A stretch of 64,000 bases of DNA from JBAXTZ01 sp041666525 (GCA_041666525.1 JBAYGT010000001.1:372001-436000); one strand, 5' to 3'; positions 36,191 to 44,957 are shown, counted from the stretch's first letter. The notes: generated from the sequence alone by a model not told the origin. Translations and numbers: made by a program.

Positions 36191-37090
36191 TTAACTTATT
36201 TTTTTCATTTTCTCCAGATAATCATCTTCACGGATTTTATCAACATCAATAGTTTTGATAATTGACTTGTAGTATTCAATCAATGCAATTAAGCCGTCAT
36301 CGAAGTTAGAAAATTTAATCGAATATTCTTTTTTTACGCGCGAATTGTTGCCGGAATATTCCCGGGAAAAATCATTGTTCACAATAGTTACGTCATTTTT
36401 TTGACCTGTCAGCTTAATAATTTTTTTCGTAATATCTACAAGCTCGACAGAATCGTCCGGAGTAACATTATACTGCTTATGTACAGGAGCTTTTGCCAGT
36501 ATTTTGGCAACCACAGCGCAAAAGTCGTCAATAAATAAATAATCGAAACGGGTATTGCGCTGAATGACTAGTGGACAACCCAATAAGTTCTTCAGGATTG
36601 CATTTGAAATGAATTTATAATAACAGCTTTCATATTTTCCAAACAATCCAAATATTCGCAAATTCACGATTTTTTTCTTGCTATTATCAATTGCTTTTGC
36701 AATCAAATATTTACCATAGCCATACTCATCTACAGGTACATGTTGATCAAAATAATCCTCAGACATCTTTCGCTGCCAATAACGCCTGTCATATTCAGCA
36801 CCACTGCCGCAATTTATCAACATAATATTATTGTCAATACTGCGTTCGATGTTGAAAAACATTCGCAGTTCTTGCTCAAGAACATTGGTAGCGCTCTTGC
36901 CATAGCCACCCGTAGTCGCAGTATGGATAATCGCATCCGGCTGATGCAAAGAAACATATTGTTTAACTGCAGCTTCGTCTAACAAATTAAGCGTTTGACG
37001 ACTAGCAGCTAGTACTTGATGAGCAGTGGATAAACGTTCTGCGAGATTCCTTCCGACAAAGCCATTCGCGCCAGTTATGATAACTTTCAT
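36191..37090 (-). CDS. NAD(P)-dependent sugar epimerase/reductase (extended SDR)
   Basis: A 299-residue extended short-chain dehydrogenase with ITGANGFVGRNLAERL at the N-terminus, CGSGAEYD, and YGYGK as the YxxxK catalytic pair. It is shorter and simpler than the 354-residue SDR upstream (4-bp overlap, ATGA). It has the RmlD-like size of nucleotide-sugar 4-ketoreductases. In the operon it is a candidate reductase for the ketone left after ThDP-dependent branching, comparable in role to YerF of yersiniose synthesis, which is inference; it could also act on a GDP-mannose product. Confidence 0.8.
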   Translation of the reverse strand: MKVIITGANGFVGRNLAERLSTAHQVLAASRQTLNLLDEAAVKQYVSLHQPDAIIHTATTGGYGKSATNVLEQELRMFFNIERSIDNNIMLINCGSGAEYDRRYWQRKMSEDYFDQHVPVDEYGYGKYLIAKAIDNSKKKIVNLRIFGLFGKYESCYYKFISNAILKNLLGCPLVIQRNTRFDYLFIDDFCAVVAKILAKAPVHKQYNVTPDDSVELVDITKKIIKLTGQKNDVTIVNNDFSREYSGNNSRVKKEYSIKFSNFDDGLIALIEYYKSIIKTIDVDKIREDDYLEKMKKIS

Positions 37091-38151
37091 CGCTTACAAT
37101 CCGCTGACAATGACGTACTGGTTTTGTGCCAATTAATGGTTCGATCAATCGCCTCGTTAATATCCACAGTAACCTTTAATCCCAACTCGGCTGATGCTTT
37201 ATGAATATTGGGAACGAAACATGATTTCACTGAACTTTTGTGCAATCCGCAAACTAGCGGTGGCGCTCCATCACAATTTTCGCTTATCGCTTTAGCCAGA
37301 TCAAGCAATTTTATCGAATGGTCACTGCCAACATTATAAGCAGCGCCGATCTCGCCCGACAATAAAATTTTCAGCAGCCAAAATGCCATGTCGCTGCCAT
37401 AAAGATAGCTTCTTCGCGTTTCGCCGTCACCTAAAATTCTAATTACCTGACCAAGCAATCCCTCTCTTAAAAAACTATTCACCGCCCACGGACGATCCAA
37501 TGGCTGATAAGGTCCCATTAGCGCGAATGGCCGGGCTGTAACGATTGGCAAACGATATTTTGCGCGGTATATTGCACACAGCATTTCAGCATAACGCTTG
37601 GATTCGGCATAGACTGCATTGGCAGAATTACAATCCGGCGCCCCCACACCATCTTCGGCTACGAGAGCTGCTTGCGCACCATAAACATGACCGGAACTTA
37701 AATTAAGAATTTTCCGCAACCCGCTCAAACGACTGGCTGCCGATAATACCGCTTCAGTTCCCTGTGTAATTACATGAGCCGAATTTAGCGGTTGAGATGA
37801 ATGCTCGCGGTTGTCGGGAATTGACGCGGCATGAATAATGTAATCCAAATTTACCGGGAGCTCGGTTACACCGACAACATTTTTAGAAATATATTTAATA
37901 TCTTTTCTGCCCAGCAAGTGTGCCGCAGACTGCTCGAACCGTGCTTTCGTCCGAGCCAACACCCAAATGTGGATGTTAAAACTATACACATCATTCAAAG
38001 TTGTCAATAACTCACACAGCCAGGTACCGACAAACCCGGTTCCTCCGGTAATAATGATGCAGGAGTTTCTAAGCTCCGCCAATTGCTCAATGTTATTTTT
38101 CAACACTGCTTCGCAGTCACTTCGAACTATTTTCTCCGCACTAAAAATCAT
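37087..38151 (-). CDS. NAD-dependent nucleotide-sugar epimerase/dehydratase-like protein (extended SDR)
   Basis: A 354-residue extended SDR with IITGGTGFVGTWLCELL (residues about 33-50), HAASIPDNREHS, LNLSSGHVYG, the YAESK catalytic Tyr/Lys pair and RPFALMGPYQPLDRPWAVNSFL. An N-terminal extension of about 30 residues precedes the Rossmann fold, as in some UDP-sugar decarboxylase or epimerase relatives. It is coupled by 4-bp overlaps to both the aldolase and the 299-residue SDR genes, so the three proteins are made together. Probable reaction: epimerisation or reduction of the branched CDP-sugar. Confidence 0.8.
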   Translation of the reverse strand: MIFSAEKIVRSDCEAVLKNNIEQLAELRNSCIIITGGTGFVGTWLCELLTTLNDVYSFNIHIWVLARTKARFEQSAAHLLGRKDIKYISKNVVGVTELPVNLDYIIHAASIPDNREHSSQPLNSAHVITQGTEAVLSAASRLSGLRKILNLSSGHVYGAQAALVAEDGVGAPDCNSANAVYAESKRYAEMLCAIYRAKYRLPIVTARPFALMGPYQPLDRPWAVNSFLREGLLGQVIRILGDGETRRSYLYGSDMAFWLLKILLSGEIGAAYNVGSDHSIKLLDLAKAISENCDGAPPLVCGLHKSSVKSCFVPNIHKASAELGLKVTVDINEAIDRTINWHKTSTSLSADCKR

Positions 38152-39185
38152 TTAGAGCCTCTTTCTTGAAGTTTATCGTTAGCTTGCTTTGCTAATTCCA
38201 AAGCTACTTCAACAATAAGATCTTCTTGGCCGCCGACTACTTTTCGCCGCCCTAACTCCATGAAAATATCCCTCGCATCTACATTGTATTCAGCCGCCAC
38301 CCGCTTAACCGGAATGGCAAAACCGGAAAACACACCGGCGATACCACTAACAACACTAGTGGACTCTACGCCGGGAAGCAAGTCGGCAGGGAAAATTGAT
38401 CTCGCGAAATCGGCCGCATCTAGGAGTCGATAAAAATCAATACCTGTAGCATAACCATATTTGTCCAGCACTGCAACTAATGTCTCAAGTTGTGCATTAC
38501 CTGCTCCCGCACCAAACCCTTTGATCGTACCATCAAGTATGGTTGCGCCGCTTGCCACAGCGGCAAGCGAATTGGCGATTGACAGTCCGAGATTATTATG
38601 AGCATGAAAGCCGATGGGAATTCCCAGCTTATTTACCAGCTCTGATACATTCCGTTCAACTTCCCTCGGTATATAAGCGCCGGCGGAATCCATTAATATC
38701 ACGCCTTCGGCACCATAGGCTTCCATTTTCCTGGCTTCATCAACCAAAACTTCCTTGGTTGCCATATGGCTCATCATCAATACACCATAGGTTTCTTTGC
38801 CCTTTTTGCGCGAAAAAGAAATATGCCGTTCAGTAATATCCGCTTCAGTACAGTGTGAAGCTACACGCACAACATCAACACCTTGCTCCAACGCCGGTTC
38901 CAAATCACGTACAATTGTAGCAAACCCCGGTATGACATGAATCCCAAGTCGAGCATTGGTAATATTAGCCCTGGCGATAGCAAACATTTGCGCGTCGCTC
39001 AAGTCGCTTTCGCCTAATTGCAATGAAGACGCACCCAAACCATTACCGTGCCCAATTTCAATAATTGGAATATTGGCAGCATCTGCCATACGCACGTATC
39101 CGGCTATTTGTTGCGCCGTTAATTTGTGACGAATGGCATGAGAGCCATCGCGCAACGTTGGGTCACTTATAAGAATTTTTTTCAT
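38148..39185 (-). CDS. class II pyruvate aldolase, 4-hydroxy-2-oxovalerate aldolase (DmpG/MhpE) family
   Basis: A 345-residue HMGL-like barrel. DPTLRDGSHAIRHK (residues 8-21) is the DmpG/BphI motif with the catalytic Arg-Asp and His; GFHAHNNLGLSIANS supplies the metal-binding HxH; GTIKGFGAGAGNAQLE is also conserved. The C-terminal DmpF-binding helical part is present, so length is normal. In degradation the enzyme splits 4-hydroxy-2-oxopentanoate to pyruvate and acetaldehyde; the reaction is reversible. Next to rfb genes and far from any aromatic pathway it probably works in the condensing direction. The gene abuts the partner dehydrogenase with no gap. A homocitrate- or isopropylmalate-synthase relative is excluded by the motif. 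Confidence 0.9.
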   Translation of the reverse strand: MKKILISDPTLRDGSHAIRHKLTAQQIAGYVRMADAANIPIIEIGHGNGLGASSLQLGESDLSDAQMFAIARANITNARLGIHVIPGFATIVRDLEPALEQGVDVVRVASHCTEADITERHISFSRKKGKETYGVLMMSHMATKEVLVDEARKMEAYGAEGVILMDSAGAYIPREVERNVSELVNKLGIPIGFHAHNNLGLSIANSLAAVASGATILDGTIKGFGAGAGNAQLETLVAVLDKYGYATGIDFYRLLDAADFARSIFPADLLPGVESTSVVSGIAGVFSGFAIPVKRVAAEYNVDARDIFMELGRRKVVGGQEDLIVEVALELAKQANDKLQERGSK

Positions 39186-40064
39186 CTAGCCCTCACAAGT
39201 CAACGATTTTGCATATTCTTCCGCAACCGCTATTGCCGCGCAGTTAATTATATCAAGATTACCGGCATAGCTCGGCAAATAGTCACCTAATCCAACAGCT
39301 CGTACCATCACTATCACGCGATTGTTTTCATAGGTCGGTTCGACCAGTAATTGATAACCGGGAACATATTGTTGAATTCTCTGCACAACAGCGTCTACTT
39401 CTTGACTAATTAAATCCATATTAGGATTGCCTATTTTGGCGTAAACAGTGGTCTGCATGTTTACACAAGGAACTGCCGGGTTGAGATTCAATATTGCTTT
39501 GGCCTTTACGCAACCGGTAAGCTGCTGTAAGGCATACTCAGTTGTTCCGATATATTCATCGAGATTTATCCGCGTTGCCGGTCCTGCGCTCCGCGATGCA
39601 ATGCTTGAGACAACTTCGATATAATCAATTCCCGGATGGGCGCGACTAATCGCCCAAGCTATCGGAATTGATGCCTGTCCACCACAGGTAACCATATTGA
39701 TGTTATCTTCGCTAAGACACTCTTTCATATTGACTGCCGGTACACAAAGTTTGCCGATCCGGGCAGGAGTCATATCAATAACTCTTATTCCCAGTGATTT
39801 TAAAATCGGAGCATGATACAAATGATCCTTTGCCGATGTTGCATCGAAAACCAAATCAATCGTATCAGCATTATCCACTATGGCATTAATGCTTTGATCA
39901 GACATTTTCACGCAAAGACTGGCCGCTTTAACCATACCTGGCGACGAAAAATTTCTGCCGACAAAAAGTCCGCATTCCAACCATTCTGAGCGCGCTACTT
40001 TTATCAGTAAGTCGGTTCCGATATTGCCACTACCTAATATGGCAATTCTCATTCTTCTGCCCAT
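39186..40064 (-). CDS. acylating acetaldehyde dehydrogenase (DmpF/MhpF) family
   Basis: A 292-residue enzyme interconverting acetyl-CoA plus NADH and acetaldehyde. AILGSGNIGTDLLIK is the nucleotide motif, MVTCGGQASIP holds the catalytic Cys127, and SIASRSAGPATRINLDEY is the conserved substrate region; all are DmpF hallmarks. ATG 40064 is chosen because AAAGGAAA is 5 nt upstream. It is directly followed by the DmpG-like aldolase; in known systems the two proteins form a complex that channels the aldehyde. Here it would supply acetaldehyde (or another short aldehyde) from acyl-CoA to the aldolase for sugar branching. Confidence 0.9.
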   Translation of the reverse strand: MGRRMRIAILGSGNIGTDLLIKVARSEWLECGLFVGRNFSSPGMVKAASLCVKMSDQSINAIVDNADTIDLVFDATSAKDHLYHAPILKSLGIRVIDMTPARIGKLCVPAVNMKECLSEDNINMVTCGGQASIPIAWAISRAHPGIDYIEVVSSIASRSAGPATRINLDEYIGTTEYALQQLTGCVKAKAILNLNPAVPCVNMQTTVYAKIGNPNMDLISQEVDAVVQRIQQYVPGYQLLVEPTYENNRVIVMVRAVGLGDYLPSYAGNLDIINCAAIAVAEEYAKSLTCEG

Positions 40065-40086
40065 ATAATTTCCTTTCAAACAATTG

Positions 40087-41865
40087 CTAGAACTTCTTGT
40101 CAGCTAAATACTCTTCACGCGGCAAAAACGGAAACATATCATCATAAGCCATCGAAACCATCGTGCCATCTGGCAACTGTTTTGATGCAACCCGCGGAAT
40201 CAACAACTGTTCACGCGGTGTGATAACTTCGCAGATAACTGCCCCATTAAACGAACTGAGTTCGATTAACTTTTTGTCCAGTTCAGTTTCAGATGTAATT
40301 CTCAGATATTTTATACCATACGCATTTGCCAATTTTTGCAAATCTGGAAAACTTACCCCGGTTGAACTGCTTTCGCCCATGTAGCGTCCGGCTTGGAAAT
40401 TTTTCTGTGTTGTCCTGATTAAGAGATAACCATCGTTGTTGAAAACAATCAGTTTAATCGACAATTTGTTGTGAACTATAGTTTGCAGTTCCTGAATGTT
40501 CATCTGTAACGAACCGTCACCAGTTATGCAATACACCGACGCACCTTGTGTATCGGCAGCAACACCGATCGCGCCAGGCATATATCCCATAGTTGACAAT
40601 CCACCAGTGATGATATGCCGTTGACCAAATTTTACTTTAAATGCTTGCGCATAAACATGAAAGCACGAGCCAGTGTCGCAGACAAACACGCCACCGTCAG
40701 CCATGTGTTCAGAAAAAACGCGGGTAAAATGATAGGAATTGATTCCGTTTTTTTCGTCAAGATATTCAGGCAAATCCACCGGATAGCGTTTGCGCCAACT
40801 ACGCACACGATCTAACCAATCCGCATTTTTTGATACAGGTGGTGAATATCGATCAATTCTTTGAAAAAACTCTTTAGCATCAATTTGCAGCGCTATGTCC
40901 GCCTTAACGCCAGGCTTGTTCAATTCTGTTTCGTCAATATCAATAATTACTTTAATTGCCTGCGTGGCAAAGGTATCATAATCATAGCCGGTCAACCCGA
41001 TTCCCAACCGGCAGCCAACACTAATCAACAAATCGCAATTTTGCACGGCAAAATTAGCCGGCCGGTCGCCGTAAGTACCGGGGCGTCCTACGAACAGCCG
41101 ATGGTCATCACCGATCAAATCCATCCCCAATCGTGACGTTAAGATTGGGATGTCGGCTTTTTCCGCAAAGCTGTGAAGTTCATTAATAGCGCCAGACAAC
41201 CGTACGCCGGCTCCGGCAATAATTATTGGCCGCTTACTTTCAGAAATTAGTTTTGCGATTTCAATGAATTTGTCATCTGCAACATCTGCAAGCAGTTCGT
41301 CTTCTGACTCGTCGTAGTCTTTGTAATCATCAGGATCAAATTCAGCGCCTTGAATATCGATCGGGCATTCGACGTATACCGGACCGACCCGGGGTTGTAA
41401 TGCAATACTTATCGCTTTTTGTATTTCATATTTTACCTGGTCAATCCGCTCAATCATCACCGCGTACTTGGTTATTGGTTTGAATAATTCGATATTATTA
41501 TAGCCTTGCAGCGCAAACTGGCGCGGCCCCCGAACTACCGCCTGAGAAACTTTGGATTGACCGGAAACCACAATACACGGTGATGTATCAACCAGCGCTC
41601 CGACCACTCCGGTTATGGCGTTTAATGCGCCCGGACCAGCCGTTACGTAGGCAACTCCCAGCCGTCCAGAATATCGGCCATAAGCTTCCGCCGCCATCGC
41701 TACCGCTTGCTCGTGATGACAGCAAATATATTTTTGTTTTCCATGCACAAGTAACGCGTCGGTAAGATGCATAATCATTCCGCCAGTTACCAAAAAAACC
41801 GTTTCACCACCGGCACGATACAACGCATCAGTAATATAGTCTGCAACTCGCATTTTCGCCATCAT
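40087..41865 (-). CDS. ThDP-dependent acetolactate-synthase-like enzyme, candidate YerE-type sugar branching enzyme
   Basis: A 592-residue enzyme of the acetolactate synthase superfamily. The catalytic Glu52 lies in CCHHEQAVAMAAEAYG, VTAGPGALNAITGVVGA follows, the central domain could bind FAD, and GDGSLQMNIQELQT starts at 449 with NND near 477, giving the ThDP-Mg site. It is not IlvB: no regulatory subunit gene is adjacent and it sits between gtrA and the DmpF-like gene inside a CDP-sugar operon. YerE of Yersinia, of the same family, adds an acetyl unit from pyruvate to CDP-4-keto-3,6-dideoxyglucose. With the aldolase next door its donor may be a longer 2-oxo acid. AAGGCGG precedes ATG 41865. 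Confidence 0.85.
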   Translation of the reverse strand: MMAKMRVADYITDALYRAGGETVFLVTGGMIMHLTDALLVHGKQKYICCHHEQAVAMAAEAYGRYSGRLGVAYVTAGPGALNAITGVVGALVDTSPCIVVSGQSKVSQAVVRGPRQFALQGYNNIELFKPITKYAVMIERIDQVKYEIQKAISIALQPRVGPVYVECPIDIQGAEFDPDDYKDYDESEDELLADVADDKFIEIAKLISESKRPIIIAGAGVRLSGAINELHSFAEKADIPILTSRLGMDLIGDDHRLFVGRPGTYGDRPANFAVQNCDLLISVGCRLGIGLTGYDYDTFATQAIKVIIDIDETELNKPGVKADIALQIDAKEFFQRIDRYSPPVSKNADWLDRVRSWRKRYPVDLPEYLDEKNGINSYHFTRVFSEHMADGGVFVCDTGSCFHVYAQAFKVKFGQRHIITGGLSTMGYMPGAIGVAADTQGASVYCITGDGSLQMNIQELQTIVHNKLSIKLIVFNNDGYLLIRTTQKNFQAGRYMGESSSTGVSFPDLQKLANAYGIKYLRITSETELDKKLIELSSFNGAVICEVITPREQLLIPRVASKQLPDGTMVSMAYDDMFPFLPREEYLADKKF

Positions 41866-41873
41866 TAACCGCC

Positions 41874-42281
41874 TTAATTTTTAAAAGAAAATTTGTTGTG
41901 AGCAATAAAACTCACGATAATAACCAAACCGGTAATTAGCATTTGCGAAATGTAGGCATTAATGTGCAACCAGTAAGTCAATACTGGAAACAACGCAACA
42001 TTTACTACAAATCCGGTGCCATATACAACGTAAAACCGGAGATACTCGCGCAGATAATTGCCTTTGGTTTTGAAAACAAAAAACTTGTATCCAACATACG
42101 CAACCGTAATAGTAATTACATTCAACAAAACTAATATAGCTATATAGTTCCACTTATCGGCCAGCAGATAGTATAATCCCACAAACGCCAGATAGCCAAA
42201 CAGCGTATTCCAGCCGCCGACTACTAAGTAATTTATCTCTTTTTTGCGTTTAGCATAAATATGTTTAACTTTTTTTCGCAT
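41874..42281 (-). CDS. GtrA-family membrane protein
   Basis: A 135-residue protein with four membrane spans. The conserved opening INYLVVGGWNTLFGYLAFVGLY, YKFFVFKTKG in the loop and the final IVSFIAHNKFSFKN are typical of GtrA, which helps flip polyprenyl-linked sugars across the cytoplasmic membrane. It overlaps the 3' end of rfbH by 17 bp, and the ThDP gene follows after 8 bp. Together with the GtrB-like GT2 in the same operon it implies that one sugar is moved outward for late transfer to a polysaccharide or lipid A. Confidence 0.88.
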   Translation of the reverse strand: MRKKVKHIYAKRKKEINYLVVGGWNTLFGYLAFVGLYYLLADKWNYIAILVLLNVITITVAYVGYKFFVFKTKGNYLREYLRFYVVYGTGFVVNVALFPVLTYWLHINAYISQMLITGLVIIVSFIAHNKFSFKN

Positions 42282-43614
42282 TTACAAACTCATTAATTTT
42301 CTCGATCATATAATCATTCTTCGCTTGCGACATGCCCGGATACACGCCAATCCAAAAGGTATTATTCATGACAAAATCGGTGTTAGCCAATTCACCGACT
42401 ATCCGATAACCATCGCCGGTTGCCCGCATTTCGTCAAAACAAGGATGCTTTAATAAATTACCGGCAAACAACATCCGCGTTTGGATATTGTGTTTTTCCA
42501 AGTGTGCGACGATTTCTTCACGATTAAACGGCGCATCGGCACGAACCGATATCAAAAATCCAAACCAACTCGGCTGACTATTCATTTCGGCTTCCGGTAA
42601 CACTAAATAATCCGACAAATCTGCAAGTCCCTCTCGAAGGTATTGCCAATTATCCTGGCGTGCTTTGATAATATGCGGCAACTTATCCAATTGCGCGCAG
42701 CCGATAGCCGCCTGCATATCGGTAACTTTGAGATTATAGCCAAAATGTGAGTAAACATATTTATGATCATAGCCATAAGGCAATTCACCGAATTGCTGCG
42801 TAAACCGATGCTTGCAAGTATCATCCTTACCACTCGGACACCAGCAATCACGCCCCCAATCGCGGAATGATTCAATTATCCGTTTTAGCTGAATGTTATT
42901 TGTGTAGACAGCACCGCCTTCACCCATCGTCATATGATGTGGCGGATAAAAGCTTGATGTACCGATGTCACCGATAGTGCCAGTGTAACGCCATTCGCCA
43001 GCAAAAAAATAGCGCGATCCAAGCGCATCGCAATTGTCTTCGACCAACCATAAATTGTTTTTGTCACAGAACTCTTTGACGACTTGCAAATTAAACGGAT
43101 TGCCTAAAGTGTGCGCGACCATAACGGCTTTAGTTTTTTCACTTAGCGCACTAACCAGCACATTAACATCAATATTATAGGACGGAATCACGACATCAAC
43201 AAATATCGGCACGGCTCCGTATTGAATAATTGGTGCAACCGTCGTCGGAAAGCCGCAGGCAACAGTTATTATTTCATCACCACGTTTAATTGCTCTAGCA
43301 CCAAGTTTTGGCGAAGTCAACGCCATAAACGCCAACAAATTTGCTGAAGAACCAGAATTTACTAGCGAACAATATTTTACACCCATGAATTCAGCAAACA
43401 GCTTTTCAAATTCATCGGCATATCGCCCAGTCGTCAGCCAAAAATCCAACGCCGACTCAACAAGATTGCACACTTCCCGCTCGTCAAAATAACGGCCACC
43501 GTAATTAACACGGTCGCCGGGTAAAAACTCTTTGTCTGTCTTTAGATATTGCTCATAATATTGTTTAGTTTTTTCAATTATTTCCTGACGAAGCACTTCT
43601 TTAGATTTATCCAT
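42265..43614 (-). CDS. rfbH: CDP-4-dehydro-6-deoxyglucose 3-dehydratase (E1)
   Basis: PMP- and [2Fe-2S]-dependent enzyme of the DegT/AHBA family that removes the C3 hydroxyl from CDP-4-keto-6-deoxyglucose (also ddhC, ascC). The 449-residue protein has VNSGSSANLLAF, VEDNCDALGS, FYPPHHMTMGEGGAV in which His replaces the usual PLP-binding Lys (E1 hallmark), and iron-sulfur ligands consistent with Cys195, Cys257, Cys259 and Cys267 in DCWCPSGKDDTC. So it is a true E1, not an aminotransferase. It needs a reductase (E3, RfbI/AscD), which is not in the window. The start is ATG 43614 with GAGGA upstream; ATG 43629 is an alternative. Confidence 0.95.
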   Translation of the reverse strand: MDKSKEVLRQEIIEKTKQYYEQYLKTDKEFLPGDRVNYGGRYFDEREVCNLVESALDFWLTTGRYADEFEKLFAEFMGVKYCSLVNSGSSANLLAFMALTSPKLGARAIKRGDEIITVACGFPTTVAPIIQYGAVPIFVDVVIPSYNIDVNVLVSALSEKTKAVMVAHTLGNPFNLQVVKEFCDKNNLWLVEDNCDALGSRYFFAGEWRYTGTIGDIGTSSFYPPHHMTMGEGGAVYTNNIQLKRIIESFRDWGRDCWCPSGKDDTCKHRFTQQFGELPYGYDHKYVYSHFGYNLKVTDMQAAIGCAQLDKLPHIIKARQDNWQYLREGLADLSDYLVLPEAEMNSQPSWFGFLISVRADAPFNREEIVAHLEKHNIQTRMLFAGNLLKHPCFDEMRATGDGYRIVGELANTDFVMNNTFWIGVYPGMSQAKNDYMIEKINEFVNAKKS

Positions 43615-43641
43615 ATCAATAATCCTCATGTTTCCAAACTA

Positions 43642-44736
43642 TTATGCTAGATACTCTTCAATTTGTTGTTGACAAATTCTTCGTATGTCTTCTCGATTGA
43701 TATAGGCAACATGCCAATCCACGATTTTACCCAATGTTTCTGAAAGATTCCAGCGCGGTTTCCAACCTAGCTCTTGCCGCGACTTGCTACAGTCCAATTT
43801 CAGATAATGCGCTTCATGTGGATGGTCACCATCGTCAACTATATATGTCGCCCCACTGTTCCACAACTGACACATGCGCTCAACAATCCATTCCACTGGT
43901 TTGGCATCTTCATCGCTCGGTCCAAAATTCCAGGCTTCGGCAAATTTATGCCCTTCTGTATATAAATTCTCCGCTAATTGCAAATATCCTGCTAGCGGCT
44001 CCAAAACGTGTTCCCATGGACGGATAGAATATGGGTTGCGAATTCGCACCGGTTCGCCTGCCTCAATTGATCGCAAAATGTCCGGAACCAATCGGTCCTT
44101 AGCCCAATCACCACCACCAATAACATTACCAGCTCGCGCGGTTGCGACAGCGGGAGCAGAAATAAGTTCAGAGTCATGAGTCCTGAGTCCTGAATTCTCT
44201 TCTGACAACCGAAAATATGACTGCCGATAAGCCGAGACTACCAATTCGGAACAAGCTTTGCTATTTGAATACGGATCATAGCCACCGAGACGATCATTTT
44301 CACGATAACCCCAAGCCCACTCATTGTTTTGATAGCATTTATCAGTTGTAACCACTACTACAGAGCGAACACTTGGACAGTTTCTAACCGCTTCGAGCAA
44401 GTTCGCTGTACCCATGACATTAATCTCGTAGGTCTCCAGCGGTTTGACATAGGACTCACGCACCAACGGCTGTGCTGCCATGTGAATTACAATTTCCGGT
44501 TGATAATTTCCCATAATTGTAGAAAGTTGCCGATAGTCGCGTACATCGCCGATATTATGTTCACACAGCTCCGACAATTTCGCAATGTCAAATAAACTGG
44601 GTTCTGTCGGTGGCGTAAGTGCGTAACCACAGATTTCTGCGCCCAACTCATTCAACATCATAACCAACCAGCTCCCTTTAAAGCCGGTATGTCCGGTGAT
44701 AAAAACTTTTTTGTTTTTCCAAAATTTTCTATTCAT
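43642..44736 (-). CDS. rfbG: CDP-glucose 4,6-dehydratase
   Basis: Extended SDR of 364 residues producing CDP-4-keto-6-deoxyglucose (ddhB). Features are FITGHTGFKGSWL, MAAQPLVRESYVKPLETYEINVMG (conserved substrate region), VTTDKCYQNNEW, the YSNSK catalytic pair, ATARAGNVIGGGDWA and RNPYSIRPWEHVLEPL, all diagnostic. Between the YSNSK helix and VATARAGN there is an extra stretch NSGLRTHDSELI encoded by a 7-bp tandem repeat; homologues as I remember them are shorter there. It is first in the 12-gene CDP-sugar operon, with GGGTGG upstream of ATG 44736. Confidence 0.95.
   Translation of the reverse strand: MNRKFWKNKKVFITGHTGFKGSWLVMMLNELGAEICGYALTPPTEPSLFDIAKLSELCEHNIGDVRDYRQLSTIMGNYQPEIVIHMAAQPLVRESYVKPLETYEINVMGTANLLEAVRNCPSVRSVVVVTTDKCYQNNEWAWGYRENDRLGGYDPYSNSKACSELVVSAYRQSYFRLSEENSGLRTHDSELISAPAVATARAGNVIGGGDWAKDRLVPDILRSIEAGEPVRIRNPYSIRPWEHVLEPLAGYLQLAENLYTEGHKFAEAWNFGPSDEDAKPVEWIVERMCQLWNSGATYIVDDGDHPHEAHYLKLDCSKSRQELGWKPRWNLSETLGKIVDWHVAYINREDIRRICQQQIEEYLA
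44171..44198. repeat. four-copy 7-bp tandem repeat inside rfbG
   Basis: GAGTCAT, GAGTCCT, GAGTCCT and GAATTCT stand in a row (plus strand), 28 bp in the coding region. They encode part of an apparent insertion in RfbG. A similar 4 x 7 bp array lies in the GT9 gene at 60516. Confidence 0.8.
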
Positions 44737-44883
44737 AACAAACCACCCTCAAACAAAATCACATTTCATATACAACATCGATTTTACCTTTGCCGCTAAC
44801 GATTAATATCAACGTACTAAATTGTTTTGCCGAATTCAAAATTCGTCTCACCATACGGAAATCTGCGCATCCTACACCTCAGA

Positions 44884-44918
44884 TTAAAATAGCTGCAACT
44901 CTCGTTGCGGCTATTTTA
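44884..44918 (-). terminator. terminator of the large GT-C gene
   Basis: AAAATAGC and GCAAC pair with GTTGC and GCTATTTT around a 4-nt loop with one mismatch; the minus-strand 3' arm ends in TTTT. It separates the upstream glycosyltransferase genes from rfbG. The remaining 150 bp up to the rfbG ATG has no convincing promoter box, although one is expected. Confidence 0.7.
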
Positions 44919-44957
44919 CCATATTACTATTTGTATAGCTATCACGCTATTGCACGC

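Noticed and set aside
40087..41865. Annotation as housekeeping acetolactate synthase IlvB.
   Set aside because: No IlvN-like subunit and no branched-chain amino acid genes are near; the gene lies within a CDP-sugar operon, so a YerE-like role is better supported.
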